NCBI RefSeq assembly: GCF_030440555.1
Contig: NZ_CP047118.1
Span: 1,798,001 to 1,862,000 of the forward strand
DNA from: Corynebacterium caspium DSM 44850
GTDB taxonomy: Bacteria > Actinomycetota > Actinomycetes > Mycobacteriales > Mycobacteriaceae
Length of the DNA: 64,000 nucleotides
Direction: 5' to 3'
Shown piece after piece: positions 9,127 through 18,211 of the stretch. Each line of letters opens with the position of its first letter. The stretch's first letter is position 1. The notes beneath the pieces were generated by a model. The model ran no database searches. It saw only the letters and a program-made list of their open reading frames with translations, and was not told the DNA's origin. Made by a program: the position numbers and the translations under genes.

Positions 9127-10587
9127 TCATGCAGGCTCGGCGTGAGATAGCGGCGCAGCTGGTTGCGGCACTAGGGGATCCATCCCGCTGTGCGCGGCTG
9201 CGATGACATCCTCGGTGCGCCCGCGTATCTGGCGAATCACAATTACCACCATTACTAGGATGAGGGCGCCTCTGGTGATAAGGAGAGCATCGAAAAGCAG
9301 GTGGGGGATAGAACGATTGGATTCAGCTCCAATAAAGATCAAGGTAGCTGGCCATACCCAAATATCGACCAGCATCCAGGCCAGGATGGGGCGCCACCGG
9401 CCCAGCGCGAGAATAGCCGGGACTACTATCCATAGCGAATATTGCGGTGACCACACCTTATTGAAGAAAAGGAAGGCCGCGACAATCAAAAATAGTAATT
9501 CTGCTAGGCGCGGGATGCGGCGGGCAGTAAGGCCTAGGATTGCAATCCCAATACAAGAGCAGCCGAAGAAAATTAGGCTTAAAGAATTCAGTACTCCTGG
9601 GGAAAATTGGGAGCCACTTAAGCGGGCAATGATTTCATAAATGGTGGTCCACTCCGCGCCGCGAATGGAATTTAGCCGGGCAAATTCACCCCATCCTGCA
9701 GGGTATGCCACCGCCACTGGAATATTTACCAGCAGCCAGAAAATCCCGGTGATAAAAGCGGTGAGCATAAAGCGCAGCAATTGGCGGCGCCTAAAAGCAA
9801 CTACTAATAAAGCCCCTAAAAGGTATAAAGGCCAAAGTTTTAGGGCGGTGCCGATGCCTATCCATAAACCCACCCAAATTGGTGCCCAGCGGCCGCCGCG
9901 CTTATAGGCCACAAGTGCTAGCACCGCAGCCAAAATGGAGGGGATATCCCAGTTGGTTAGGGCGTGTGGAATAACCAAAGGGGAAGCAGCCAGCAAGGTG
10001 ACATCCCAAATGCGGTTGCCAGCTAATTCTGCGGTATAGCGAATAACGAGCATCCACAGCGCCGCAAAAACCAGTGCAGTAAGCGTGAAATACCAGGCAG
10101 CTTCAGCTAAAGCTCCTGGTAGCGCGCTAGCTAGGGGATAGGTAGTGCGAGTCAGCCAGCCCATGGCAGCTTGGAAATATCCGGTGAGCACTGGATATTC
10201 CAAATAGCGAGTGGTGTCATTTTCCACCCAGGAAAAAGCATAAGGAGGCCCGCCAATATTAAAACCGCGGCCTTCATAAAGGGTGATGATATCGCTGTAG
10301 CAGGCTGAGTTATAGGGCTTATTTCCGGCCCAATCTAGGAAAGGCAACCCATCTGGGCCAAGTTTGCCATAGATGCAATTAGCTTTGGAAAGGTATCCGA
10401 AGCTAAAAAATGCTAGCCCTACTAAAAGCAAGACGCGCAGTGGAGTCCACCAGCGTTGGCGCCCAATTATGGCGTATTTGCCCATGGGCCCACCTAGGCG
10501 TTCGATGAAGTCCCGAACTAGCACAAAACTAGAATTATGTGGATCGCGACTAGGCAACACGCGCAGGCAGGGATCAGGCAAGGTCAT
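9127..10587 (-). CDS. GT87-type (DUF2029) integral membrane glycosyltransferase
   Basis: 486 residues with about ten transmembrane helices, beginning at about residue 48 (PLRVLLLVGLAFFSFGYL). The first external loop holds CYSDIITLYEGRGFNIG and YLEYPVLTGYFQA, typical of DUF2029/GT-C proteins that use polyprenyl-phosphate sugars to build cell-envelope glycans. It starts 10 nt after ponA and is the positional counterpart of the membrane gene next to ponA1 in mycobacteria. The exact sugar and acceptor cannot be read from sequence. The first 34 residues look non-homologous, so MGKYAIIG (10485) is an alternative start. Confidence 0.8.
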   Translation of the reverse strand: MTLPDPCLRVLPSRDPHNSSFVLVRDFIERLGGPMGKYAIIGRQRWWTPLRVLLLVGLAFFSFGYLSKANCIYGKLGPDGLPFLDWAGNKPYNSACYSDIITLYEGRGFNIGGPPYAFSWVENDTTRYLEYPVLTGYFQAAMGWLTRTTYPLASALPGALAEAAWYFTLTALVFAALWMLVIRYTAELAGNRIWDVTLLAASPLVIPHALTNWDIPSILAAVLALVAYKRGGRWAPIWVGLWIGIGTALKLWPLYLLGALLVVAFRRRQLLRFMLTAFITGIFWLLVNIPVAVAYPAGWGEFARLNSIRGAEWTTIYEIIARLSGSQFSPGVLNSLSLIFFGCSCIGIAILGLTARRIPRLAELLFLIVAAFLFFNKVWSPQYSLWIVVPAILALGRWRPILAWMLVDIWVWPATLIFIGAESNRSIPHLLFDALLITRGALILVMVVIVIRQIRGRTEDVIAAAHSGMDPLVPQPAAPLSHAEPA

Positions 10588-10597
10588 TTAGGGTTTC

Positions 10598-12715
10598 CTA
10601 GAAAATATTTAGCCATTCGCCGGGAATGGATATCCCCGGAGCAATTTCCACATCTTCTGCCGGGGCACTGGGAACGACAGGTGCATCTGGCACTACGCTT
10701 TCAGAGTTCTCCGGAGCAGTTTCTTGCTCAGTTTCTTCAGTCTTGTCTTGGTAGGTGGAGTCATAGCTACCGAAGGTGCCACGCCCCCAAGTTACTGGGG
10801 TGGCTTCGGGGAATTTCCGGATTTCCTTACCCTCATGCGCACCATCCATTAGCTGTTTCCAAATCTGTGTGGGCAAACCTGCCCCATAAACTTGGCCGCC
10901 CCAAGGAGTAAGCAAAGGCGAATTATCCTCTGTACCAACCCACACTGCGGTAGCTAATTGCGGGGTGGCCCCAATCATCCAGGCATCTTTGTTATAGCCA
11001 GTATCGCCTAGCTGAGTGGTACCAGTTTTACTTGCCGAAGGCCGTCCATCAGCCAAACCATTATTATTTGACCACGCCGCAATAGGACCCATGGCTTCTA
11101 ATACATTATTGGCCACATTGGCATTTATCCGACGCTCTCCTGCAGGGTGCTCCGCCTCATAGAGGACATCTCCGCGCGCTGTTTCTACCCGCTCTACGAA
11201 ATAGGGCTTATGCCAAACCCCACTATTAGCCAAAGTGGCTAATGCGGAGGCCATATCAAAGGGACGCGACTGGTATTGCCCCAGCACGATGCCTTCATAA
11301 GGTTGTTTCCCATTTTCAGTGAGAGTTTCTGGAACGCCATTAATTGAGCGCGCAATACCCAAAGCATGTGCCATATCGGCTGTATCTTGAGTGGTATTTT
11401 CCAGATCCATTTGCAGCCGCACAAAGCTGGTATTAAGAGAGCGCTTTAGTGATTCCGCCAGGGTAAAAGTACCGCCATTAGTACCCACATTGGTTACTTC
11501 AATATTGCCGGGCAAAGTAACTGGGGCAGCGGAATAATTAGTGCTAAGCGGAATGCCTTGCTGTAAAGCAGCTGCCAAAGTGAAAATCTTAAATGTGGAA
11601 CCAGTTTGTAAACCAGCATTAGCAAAATCCCAGCCATTGGCATCTTCGCCGCCATAATAAGCACGCACTGCTCCGCTGGCAGGTTCAATAGAAACAGCTG
11701 CGGTACGCACGTTTTCTGGCTGTCCATCTAGCTGTTCATGCACCGCAGTTACTGCAGCATGTTGCGCTTGCGGATCAATAGTGGTGGTGATGCGCAGGCC
11801 TCGAGTAGTTACATCTATTTCAGAAATACCAAGCTCTGAAAGCTCTGAGATCACCTGATTTTTGATCATGCCATTAGTGCCCACAGCCTCGGTATAGGCG
11901 CTGTAGCTGGCTGGATCAATGGTTTCAGGATATGCCGTGGCTGCCCGTTCCTCCGGGCTAAGATGCCCAGTTTCTACCAGGCCATCCATTACATAATTCC
12001 ACCGCTTCTGAGCTTCTTCAGGATTTGCCCAGGGATCCAACCGGCTAGGAAGCTGAATAGTGGCAGCCAAAATAGCACCTTCAGCAGTGCTCAGCTCAGA
12101 TACTGGCTTATCGAAATAAGCTTCAGCAGCAGCGTGAATGCCATAAGCATTGCGTCCAAAATAAACAGTATTGAGATAAGCAGTGAGGACATCTTCTTTA
12201 GACCACTGCTGCGCCATTTTCGCAGAATAAACTAGCTCCCGCAGCTTGCGCTTAATGGAGTGTTCATTACCGACCAAAGTATTTTTCACATACTGCTGGG
12301 TGATAGTGGACCCACCCCCAGCAGCAGAATTTCCGGTGAGCTGACCAATGACAGCACGTCCAAAACCAGTTATAGAGAAACCCGGATTAGTCCAGAATTC
12401 CCGGTCCTCAGCTGCAAGTACCGCATTTTGTACCCCTTCGGGGATCTCCTGGAATTCTACTTGCCGGCGATTTCCATCAGGGGGCACAATGCGCGCTAAT
12501 TCGGTTTCAGCATCTGCGGCAAAAATTTGAGAAACCTGCTTGGTCGTCAGTTCTTCTGGCTCGGGGATATGCACCACTGCATAGGCTGTCAAAAAACCTG
12601 CAATTGGCAGCACAATGAGCAGCACAAAGGCGGTGATCACAGACCACAGCAGCACGGTACGTTTAGAAGTACGTTTAGAAGCCGGCCGTTTCTTTGGTTT
12701 CTTATCTTCTGCCAT
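10598..12715 (-). CDS. ponA: Bifunctional class A penicillin-binding protein
   Basis: 705 residues: basic cytoplasmic tail (KKPKKRPASKRTSKRT), one membrane anchor, GT51 glycosyltransferase domain (AAEDREFW, GGSTITQQYVKN), then a transpeptidase domain with the active-site motif STFK, SLN and KTGT, and a Pro/Glu-rich C-terminal tail. It polymerises and cross-links peptidoglycan outside the membrane. It starts the ponA-GT87-small-protein operon. The C-terminal tail is low in complexity and lacks a PASTA domain. Position and architecture match PonA1 (PBP1A) of relatives. Confidence 0.95.
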   Translation of the reverse strand: MAEDKKPKKRPASKRTSKRTVLLWSVITAFVLLIVLPIAGFLTAYAVVHIPEPEELTTKQVSQIFAADAETELARIVPPDGNRRQVEFQEIPEGVQNAVLAAEDREFWTNPGFSITGFGRAVIGQLTGNSAAGGGSTITQQYVKNTLVGNEHSIKRKLRELVYSAKMAQQWSKEDVLTAYLNTVYFGRNAYGIHAAAEAYFDKPVSELSTAEGAILAATIQLPSRLDPWANPEEAQKRWNYVMDGLVETGHLSPEERAATAYPETIDPASYSAYTEAVGTNGMIKNQVISELSELGISEIDVTTRGLRITTTIDPQAQHAAVTAVHEQLDGQPENVRTAAVSIEPASGAVRAYYGGEDANGWDFANAGLQTGSTFKIFTLAAALQQGIPLSTNYSAAPVTLPGNIEVTNVGTNGGTFTLAESLKRSLNTSFVRLQMDLENTTQDTADMAHALGIARSINGVPETLTENGKQPYEGIVLGQYQSRPFDMASALATLANSGVWHKPYFVERVETARGDVLYEAEHPAGERRINANVANNVLEAMGPIAAWSNNNGLADGRPSASKTGTTQLGDTGYNKDAWMIGATPQLATAVWVGTEDNSPLLTPWGGQVYGAGLPTQIWKQLMDGAHEGKEIRKFPEATPVTWGRGTFGSYDSTYQDKTEETEQETAPENSESVVPDAPVVPSAPAEDVEIAPGISIPGEWLNIF

Positions 12716-12789
12716 TGACAGTCCTCATAGTTGGTTCGAACGTTAAGCAAAGCGTACAGCTACCCCCGGACAAGGTGCCTAAACCGGCG

Positions 12790-13227
12790 CTACGCAGCTA
12801 CAGCAGTATACGCCGTACGCACGTAATTCCAGCCACAATGCACACACACCTCCACAAGGTGCACAGTTATTGGGCCATGTTCGTTAACTAGCCTGGCAAT
12901 TTCTGCGCGGGAACGGGCACTACCACTGCGCCAACCCAAATTTTCCCCGTGTACCCAGTGCATTAGGTACAGATCTGCGCGGGCACAAATCGGACACGGA
13001 GTTTCTGCGAGCCACCCGTGGTAGCGTGCCGAGGTGGTCAAAATGAAATCTGCATCACATATTTCTTCCTTGGAAATCTCTTTATTCTGCCACTTGCGCA
13101 ATAGGGAACGGCGTTGCCATTCATAGGAAACTTCATTAGAAAATGACACCTCTGACACTCGCGCGAGACTACCCTCCCCCCGATTAAACTGCATTTTTAG
13201 GCTTTCACAGTTTAATTCCAGAAACAT
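12790..13227 (-). CDS. DUF5318 family protein
   Basis: Up to 145 residues; ATG codons at 13227 and 13194 are both possible. Conserved features are SYEWQRRSLLRKW, a CPIC pair and a second VCVHCGWN pair, together forming a likely four-cysteine metal site, with an HWVHGENLGWRSGSAR segment between. The family is a small actinobacterial protein of unknown function found beside ponA1 (the mycobacterial counterpart lies immediately upstream of ponA1). It is divergent from marR and the two share a short intergenic promoter region. No signal peptide. Confidence 0.8.
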   Translation of the reverse strand: MFLELNCESLKMQFNRGEGSLARVSEVSFSNEVSYEWQRRSLLRKWQNKEISKEEICDADFILTTSARYHGWLAETPCPICARADLYLMHWVHGENLGWRSGSARSRAEIARLVNEHGPITVHLVEVCVHCGWNYVRTAYTAVAA

Positions 13228-13244
13228 TGTTTACACTTAGTACT

Positions 13245-13703
13245 ATGTCTAATCCCCCGCTTACTCCTCATGAGATCGCGGCTCAGATCCGCCCCGCTCT
13301 CACCAAACTATATGTGCGCTATTCTCGCACCTCCCAGCAATCCGACCTCACCGGTCCGCAACTCTCCATGATGGAGCGCTTGCGCGAAGAAGGAGAGGCT
13401 CGAGTCAGCCAGCTAGCCAAAGATGAAGGTATCCGGATGCCCACTGCATCTAATGCTCTGCATCTTTTAGAGCAGCGCGGCATCGTAGAGCGTCTTCGCG
13501 ACACTGCCGATAGAAGAGGAGTTCGGGTTCGTCTCACCTCTAAGGGGCTTTCCGAACTCAATCGTGTTGGTAATGAACGTGTGGAACAGCTAGCTGAATT
13601 GATTACTGCTCTTCCGCAGGATTTGTATAAAGACGCTGAAGCTGCCATTCGTTGCATCAACGCTATCGCCGCTAATTACGGCAAATCCACTCCGGCAAAT
13701 TAA
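13245..13703 (+). CDS. MarR-family transcriptional regulator
   Basis: 152 residues with the MarR winged helix-turn-helix: LTGPQLSMMERLREEGEARVSQLAKDEGIRMPTASNALHLLEQRGIVER, then the wing with DRRGVRVRLTSKG. The ATG at 13245 is preferred over a TTG at 13227. The start region carries TAGTACTA, a small palindrome that could be part of an autoregulatory operator between this gene and DUF5318. Ligand and targets are unknown; the same MarR-DUF5318-ponA arrangement is seen in related genomes. Confidence 0.9.
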   Translation: MSNPPLTPHEIAAQIRPALTKLYVRYSRTSQQSDLTGPQLSMMERLREEGEARVSQLAKDEGIRMPTASNALHLLEQRGIVERLRDTADRRGVRVRLTSKGLSELNRVGNERVEQLAELITALPQDLYKDAEAAIRCINAIAANYGKSTPAN

Positions 13704-13712
13704 CCTCCTAAC

Positions 13713-13774
13713 GCCTAGTTGCCACCAGAAATGCGGTACAGCTTCCTAGCCCCGCTGCGCTGCGGCAATTAGGC
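13713..13774. other. Long-loop inverted repeat between marR and the next gene
   Basis: GCCTAGTTGCC (13713-13723) pairs with GGCAATTAGGC (13764-13774) with one G-T pair and a 40-nt GC-rich loop. It lies just past the marR stop and ends 9 nt before the next start codon. There is no T-run, so it may be a weak terminator or a 5'-end structure. Confidence 0.4.
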
Positions 13775-13782
13775 TTAGGGAT

Positions 13783-14325
13783 GTGAATTCCCCCGATCAA
13801 AATCCATACTCACGTGGCATCTCGTGGGCGCGCGGAAACGAAGGCCAGTTAGAACATCCTGAAAACGATTTAACTGCCGAAGCTGATTTCGCAAATAAAT
13901 TGCGCCCCGAGCCACATAATTTCGACGATATAGTTGATTATCCCGACCCAGCGGTAGTTTTATACCGCAACCAGCAATCCACCAAACAAGCTATTTGGTG
14001 GACAATTGGCACTATTGTGCTGTCTTTGTGCAATGCTGGATTAGGTTTAATTCTCGCCCGCTTAATAGGCGGGCCTTATTGCATTTCAGGGGAAGCCAGC
14101 TGGTTGTGTTCTCGCAGCGCAGAGATCTGGTGGCCACTCTGGGCCTGCCTAATCCCAGTATTAGGATTAAGCGGTTGTGCAGTGATTATGCTGCGCAAAT
14201 TAAAAGCTTATCTGCGGTGGCGCCCCTGGATGGGAGCCTTCTGGGTGCTCGTTCCACACGCCATGATCTGGATGATTACCGTGCTCCAAATCGCCATAAT
14301 TGGCCATGATGTTTTTAATCGTTAA
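13783..14325 (+). CDS. Membrane protein of unknown function
   Basis: 180 residues with a GTG start. The first 70 residues are polar and acidic (cytoplasmic by the positive-inside rule), followed by three to four hydrophobic helices (AIWWTIGTIVLSLCNAGLGLILARLI; WWPLWACLIPVLGLSGCAVIM; WMGAFWVLVPHAMIWMITVLQIAII). A short loop has two cysteines (YCISGEASWLCS) that could form an extracytoplasmic disulfide. The family is not recognised. It lies between marR and nnr on the same strand and may be the head of that transcript. Confidence 0.75.
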   Translation: MNSPDQNPYSRGISWARGNEGQLEHPENDLTAEADFANKLRPEPHNFDDIVDYPDPAVVLYRNQQSTKQAIWWTIGTIVLSLCNAGLGLILARLIGGPYCISGEASWLCSRSAEIWWPLWACLIPVLGLSGCAVIMLRKLKAYLRWRPWMGAFWVLVPHAMIWMITVLQIAIIGHDVFNR

Positions 14326-14375
14326 GCAGCTACTCGCTTAGATAGCTGCCTGGCTCCCGTCGAAAGCCTTAACCC

Positions 14376-15881
14376 ATGATTACCCCACTTAATCAAGGCA
14401 CTTTTCCGCTGTATTCAACAGCTGCTTTTAGAGCCGCTGAAACTGCCCTCCTGGCTAAAGATCCCTATCCGGACTACACCATGCAAAAGGCCGCAACAGC
14501 CATTGCGATGTTAGCCCACCAAACCCTATTGCAACTGTCCCAGAAGGCCTGCAAGGCAGCTTCTGCGCACCGCGCAGCCCCGCAAGAAGTACTGATCCTT
14601 GCTGGCAGTGGGGGTAATGGAGGCGATGGGCTCTACGCCGGAGCTCGGTTAGCGCAATTGGGTCATAAGATAAGCGCTTTACTTATTTCCGGGCGCGCCC
14701 AGCCGCGGGCTTTGGCGGCCTTCCAAGCCGCTGGGGGAAAAATAATTTCTGGCCCGCTATCAACAGATGATTCCTGCTACGCCCTAATAATTGATGCTAT
14801 TGCCGGACTCGGAGTGCAAAGTCTAGAAATACTTGAACCCACAGCAGCAGGTGGGAAGACTACTCATCCCGGCGCGATACGGTTGAGTGCGGCGCTATTA
14901 GCTGCGGTTGCGCAGCAGCAGCAGGCTGGCAGTCGGGTGCTGGCAGTGGATAATCCCACCCCGGGAGTGCGCGCAGATATGACGCTTACTTTTAATGCTT
15001 TGCGGGCAGTGCATTTGGATCCGCGGTGTGGGGAGATTCAGGTAGCTGATATCGGGCTGGAATTTCCTGCCCCCGGTTTTCCGCCGGCAGATACCTTTTT
15101 TAGTACTGCGTGGCCAGAAAAACCGGCGTGGCGTTTGCATCCGGAACCGGGCCCAAATGATGATAAATATAGCGGGGGTGTGGTGGGTATTTGCGCTGGT
15201 TCGGATAAGTATCCGGGGGCTGGAATTTTATGTGCTTTAGGTGCGGTGCGCGCCACTAATTCTATGGTTCGGGTTATCGATGCGCCGCCACAGGTGGTGC
15301 AGGTGTTACCAGAAGTGGTAACTGTGCCTGGGCAGGTGCAAGCGTGGGTGGTGGGTCCGGGTAGGGGTGCGCGTATTCAGGAATTAACGCAGCTGCTAGG
15401 TGCTCCGGAACCGCTGCTTATAGATGCAGATGCCATCACTTTATTAGCCAAGCACCCCCATTTACAGGAGCTTTTGCGGGCCCGACGCGCACCCACATTA
15501 TTGACTCCACATGCAGGAGAATTTCGCCGGCTTCACCCCTTAGGTACGGATCCTACGCTGGCACCGGGTGCGGTACAGGAGCTGGCGGCAAAATTGGATT
15601 GCAGTGTGCTGTTAAAAGGTCGGCGCACTATTCTGGTGCATCAAAATCGGACTCATATTATTGATGCAGGTACGTCTTGGGCAGCTACCCCTGGTTCTGG
15701 GGATGTGCTGGCAGGTATTTTGGGTGCCTTTTGGGCTGCTGGCTTAGCTTTGGAATATGCGGTGGTGGTCCATGCGGTGGCGGCGGCTCTTGCTGCGCAA
15801 ACCCCGGCAGGATACGGGCCTACTTCAGCTTCCCGTATCGCTGCCGCGGTTCCCACCGCAATTGCGCGTTGTGCGAACTGA
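14376..15881 (+). CDS. nnr: Bifunctional NAD(P)H-hydrate repair enzyme
   Basis: 501 residues joining two domains. The N-terminal YjeF_N/NnrE epimerase (GSGGNGGDGLYAGARLAQLG; IIDAIAGLG) interconverts R- and S-NAD(P)HX. The C-terminal ribokinase-like NnrD domain (GICAGSDKYPGAGILCALGA; VGPGRG; TPHAGEF; GSGDVLAGILGAFWAAG) dehydrates S-NAD(P)HX back to NAD(P)H using ADP or ATP. A cytosolic metabolite-damage repair enzyme. The fused form is usual in actinobacteria. It converges on the DUF1846 gene with only 18 bp between them. Confidence 0.93.
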   Translation: MITPLNQGTFPLYSTAAFRAAETALLAKDPYPDYTMQKAATAIAMLAHQTLLQLSQKACKAASAHRAAPQEVLILAGSGGNGGDGLYAGARLAQLGHKISALLISGRAQPRALAAFQAAGGKIISGPLSTDDSCYALIIDAIAGLGVQSLEILEPTAAGGKTTHPGAIRLSAALLAAVAQQQQAGSRVLAVDNPTPGVRADMTLTFNALRAVHLDPRCGEIQVADIGLEFPAPGFPPADTFFSTAWPEKPAWRLHPEPGPNDDKYSGGVVGICAGSDKYPGAGILCALGAVRATNSMVRVIDAPPQVVQVLPEVVTVPGQVQAWVVGPGRGARIQELTQLLGAPEPLLIDADAITLLAKHPHLQELLRARRAPTLLTPHAGEFRRLHPLGTDPTLAPGAVQELAAKLDCSVLLKGRRTILVHQNRTHIIDAGTSWAATPGSGDVLAGILGAFWAAGLALEYAVVVHAVAAALAAQTPAGYGPTSASRIAAAVPTAIARCAN

Positions 15882-15899
15882 ACTTAAAGAACTAAAATT

Positions 15900-17387
15900 T
15901 TAGCGCTTTTGGTAGAGGCTGCGGCGCTGGAATTTTGGCTCAGAGGTAACTAGCACTCCTAAATTACGGAAGATACCTTCATCCACAGAACCCAACAGGG
16001 TAGTGGTGTGTACATCGCAACCTTGCAGGTTGTGGAGCTGTTCTAGGGCTCGGCGCGCCTCATCAGAATGCGAAGCAGAGACCGAAAGTGCGATGAGGAC
16101 TTCATCGGTATGCAGCCGCGGATTCCTAGAACCTAGGTGTTTGGTTTTTAGGTTTTGGATCGGTTCGATGGATTCTGCAGACAGCAACAGCGCCGCATCA
16201 TCAATGCCTGCTAAATATTTCAGCGCATTTAGCAGCATTGCTGAGGAGCAACCTAAGAGTTCGGAGGTTTTTCCGGTGATGATGGTGCCATCGTGTAGGC
16301 GGATTGCCGCACCGGGTAGACCAGTTTCTGCTGCAATGGCTAGGGCCGGGGCTACGACGGGGCGATCTTCGGTGGTGGTGCCAGCTTTAGCCATTACTAG
16401 TGCTACGCGCTCTGATTCCAAGGGGTCGCGGTCTTCGCGGCGTTCTTCGGCTAAGGCTTTATAGTAGCGGCGAATGATTTCTTGGCGGGCCGCATCTTGG
16501 CAGATGTCATCATCGATGATGCAATATCCGGCCATATTTACGCCCATATCCGTTGGGGATTGGTAGGGCGATTCCCCGGAAATGGTTTCCAAAGTGCTCT
16601 TAAGCAGCGGGAATACCTCAACATCGCGGTTATAGCTAGTTACTTGCTTGTTATAGGCGCTGAGGTGGAAGGGGTCGATAATATTGATGTCATCTAGATC
16701 TACGGTGGCTGCCTCATAGGCCAGATTTACTGGGTGTTCAAGGGGTAAATTCCAGATGGGGAAGGTCTCAAATTTGGCGTAACCAGACTTAATACCGGAT
16801 ACATAATCGTGATAAATCTGGCTCAAACAGGTGGCCAATTTACCTGATCCAGGGCCCGGCGCGGTGACTACCACTAGGTCTCTGGTAGTGGGCACGGACT
16901 CATTAAGACCAAAACCATCTGGACTGATGATGCGTTTGATATCAGTAGGATAGCCAGGAATTACGCGGTGGCGCGATACCGTCAAACCCAGTTTTTCTAG
17001 CCGATTGATGAAATCAAGGGCCATGTGGTTATCGTCTTCAAGCTGCGTGAGCACCACGTTATTGACAAGGAAACCACGTTCGCGGAAAACATCTACCAAG
17101 CGGAGAGCATCTTCTTCATAAAGAATGCCAAGGTCTGCCCGCACCTTTTGGCGCTGGAGATCCTTGGCATTAACGCAAACAATGATTTCGAGTTCATCGC
17201 GTAGCTCTTCGAGCATTGCAATTTTATTATCTGGAGTGAAGCCGGGAAGAACCCGAGAGGCGTGGAAGTCATCAAATAACTTGCCTCCCATTTCCAGGTA
17301 AAGCTTTCCCCCTATGGCTTCACGACGCTCATTTATGTGCTGGGACTGGGACGTTATGTAGCGCTGTCTATCGAAGCCTTTTCTCAT
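15900..17387 (-). CDS. DUF1846 family protein
   Basis: 495 residues, the normal length for DUF1846. Recognisable features: [48 protein letters not shown] at the start, a P-loop-like [20 protein letters not shown] in the middle, and SQ/Asp-rich conserved blocks after it. No signal or membrane segment, so it is cytosolic. The biochemical role of the family is not established; the P-loop-like motif suggests nucleotide binding. Transcribed alone, 95 bp downstream of dps on the same strand but separated from it by a terminator. Confidence 0.85.
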   Translation of the reverse strand: MRKGFDRQRYITSQSQHINERREAIGGKLYLEMGGKLFDDFHASRVLPGFTPDNKIAMLEELRDELEIIVCVNAKDLQRQKVRADLGILYEEDALRLVDVFRERGFLVNNVVLTQLEDDNHMALDFINRLEKLGLTVSRHRVIPGYPTDIKRIISPDGFGLNESVPTTRDLVVVTAPGPGSGKLATCLSQIYHDYVSGIKSGYAKFETFPIWNLPLEHPVNLAYEAATVDLDDINIIDPFHLSAYNKQVTSYNRDVEVFPLLKSTLETISGESPYQSPTDMGVNMAGYCIIDDDICQDAARQEIIRRYYKALAEERREDRDPLESERVALVMAKAGTTTEDRPVVAPALAIAAETGLPGAAIRLHDGTIITGKTSELLGCSSAMLLNALKYLAGIDDAALLLSAESIEPIQNLKTKHLGSRNPRLHTDEVLIALSVSASHSDEARRALEQLHNLQGCDVHTTTLLGSVDEGIFRNLGVLVTSEPKFQRRSLYQKR

Positions 17388-17417
17388 GTTCGATTATCCT
17401 AACCCATGGCATAGCAA

Positions 17418-17445
17418 AAGGCGGCTACCCGCAGGTAACCGCCTT
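17418..17445 (-). terminator. dps terminator
   Basis: AAGGCGG-C-TACC pairs with GGTA-A-CCGCCTT around a CGCA loop with one mismatch, followed on the minus strand by TTTTGC. It lies 36 bp past the dps stop. Confidence 0.85.
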
Positions 17446-17481
17446 AAATAAGAGCGAAATTAGCTCTAAATTAGCTATAGA

Positions 17482-17958
17482 TTAGCCCTCTAGGTGAGCG
17501 CGCATGAACCACTGGAATTTCTCAAGTTCAGCAGCTTCACCGATATACATATCTTCGGTTACAGGATCGAGCTCGCCGGCTTCTGCCATGGACTCGCGTA
17601 GAGATTCAATAACCTGAACATAAAGCTCATCCAAGGCCTTCAGGTGTACCTGGGTGTCAGCCTTGCCGAGATCATACTGCAGCGGGGTGCGGCCATCAGC
17701 GTGACCACCAGGGGTACCGATGGGATCTCCACCAAGGGTAGCAATACGTTCTGCGATTTCATCAGCGAAGCCGCGAACCAGCTCCACCTGAGGATCTAGC
17801 ATTTCATGCACGCTAATAAAGGAAGGACCAGTCACATTCCAGTGCGCATGCTTAAGGATAAGATGCAGATCATTAAAATCGGAGAGACGCTCCTGCAAAC
17901 CGTCGATTAGTTTCTTGGCGTCGTTTTCATTGATTCCGGGAACTGTAAAATTACTCAT
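17482..17958 (-). CDS. dps: Dps-family DNA-protecting ferritin
   Basis: 158 residues with the Dps ferroxidase signature (LHLILKHAHWNVTGPSFISVHEMLDPQVELVRGFADEIAERIATLGG), supplying the His/Asp/Glu ligands at dimer interfaces. It forms a 12-subunit shell that oxidises Fe(II) with peroxide and stores ferric iron, and often binds DNA. Length is standard, without a long Lys-rich tail. The gene stands alone, with its own terminator. The upstream region is AT-rich, and no unambiguous OxyR or DtxR site was recognised. Confidence 0.95.
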   Translation of the reverse strand: MSNFTVPGINENDAKKLIDGLQERLSDFNDLHLILKHAHWNVTGPSFISVHEMLDPQVELVRGFADEIAERIATLGGDPIGTPGGHADGRTPLQYDLGKADTQVHLKALDELYVQVIESLRESMAEAGELDPVTEDMYIGEAAELEKFQWFMRAHLEG

Positions 17959-18091
17959 GGCTTTGATAATACTCCGCGATTTATTTTTTGCTAGCTATGC
18001 AAGCTTAAGATAATAAAGATAAGGACAGGCTGACCAGTGGTTATAAGTTCTGTATCGCCTAAATGCCTCTGTCGATAGGTAGATCTTAGTA

Positions 18092-18122
18092 CCGGCCTAG
18101 TCCAAAAGTGGAACTAGGCCGG
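18092..18122 (-). terminator. Strong hairpin downstream of the 531-residue surface protein
   Basis: CCGGCCTAGT(T)CCA-type stem with one bulged base and an AAAG loop, 90 bp past the stop at 18212. It lacks a T-run, so it is a probable rather than canonical terminator. The 250-bp gap 17959-18211 otherwise shows only the dps promoter region. Confidence 0.6.
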
Positions 18123-18211
18123 AGCGTAAATTCTTAATAAACTTTAAAACCTTAAATTAAGGCCTTTTAAATATTTCGCTATACGATGCACCGCCTCCTA
18201 TCTAGGCCTCT

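Noticed and set aside
13227..13246. MarR operator made from TAGTACTA and flanks
   Set aside because: The palindrome is only 8 bp and overlaps the start codon; mentioned with the gene but too weak as a separate site.
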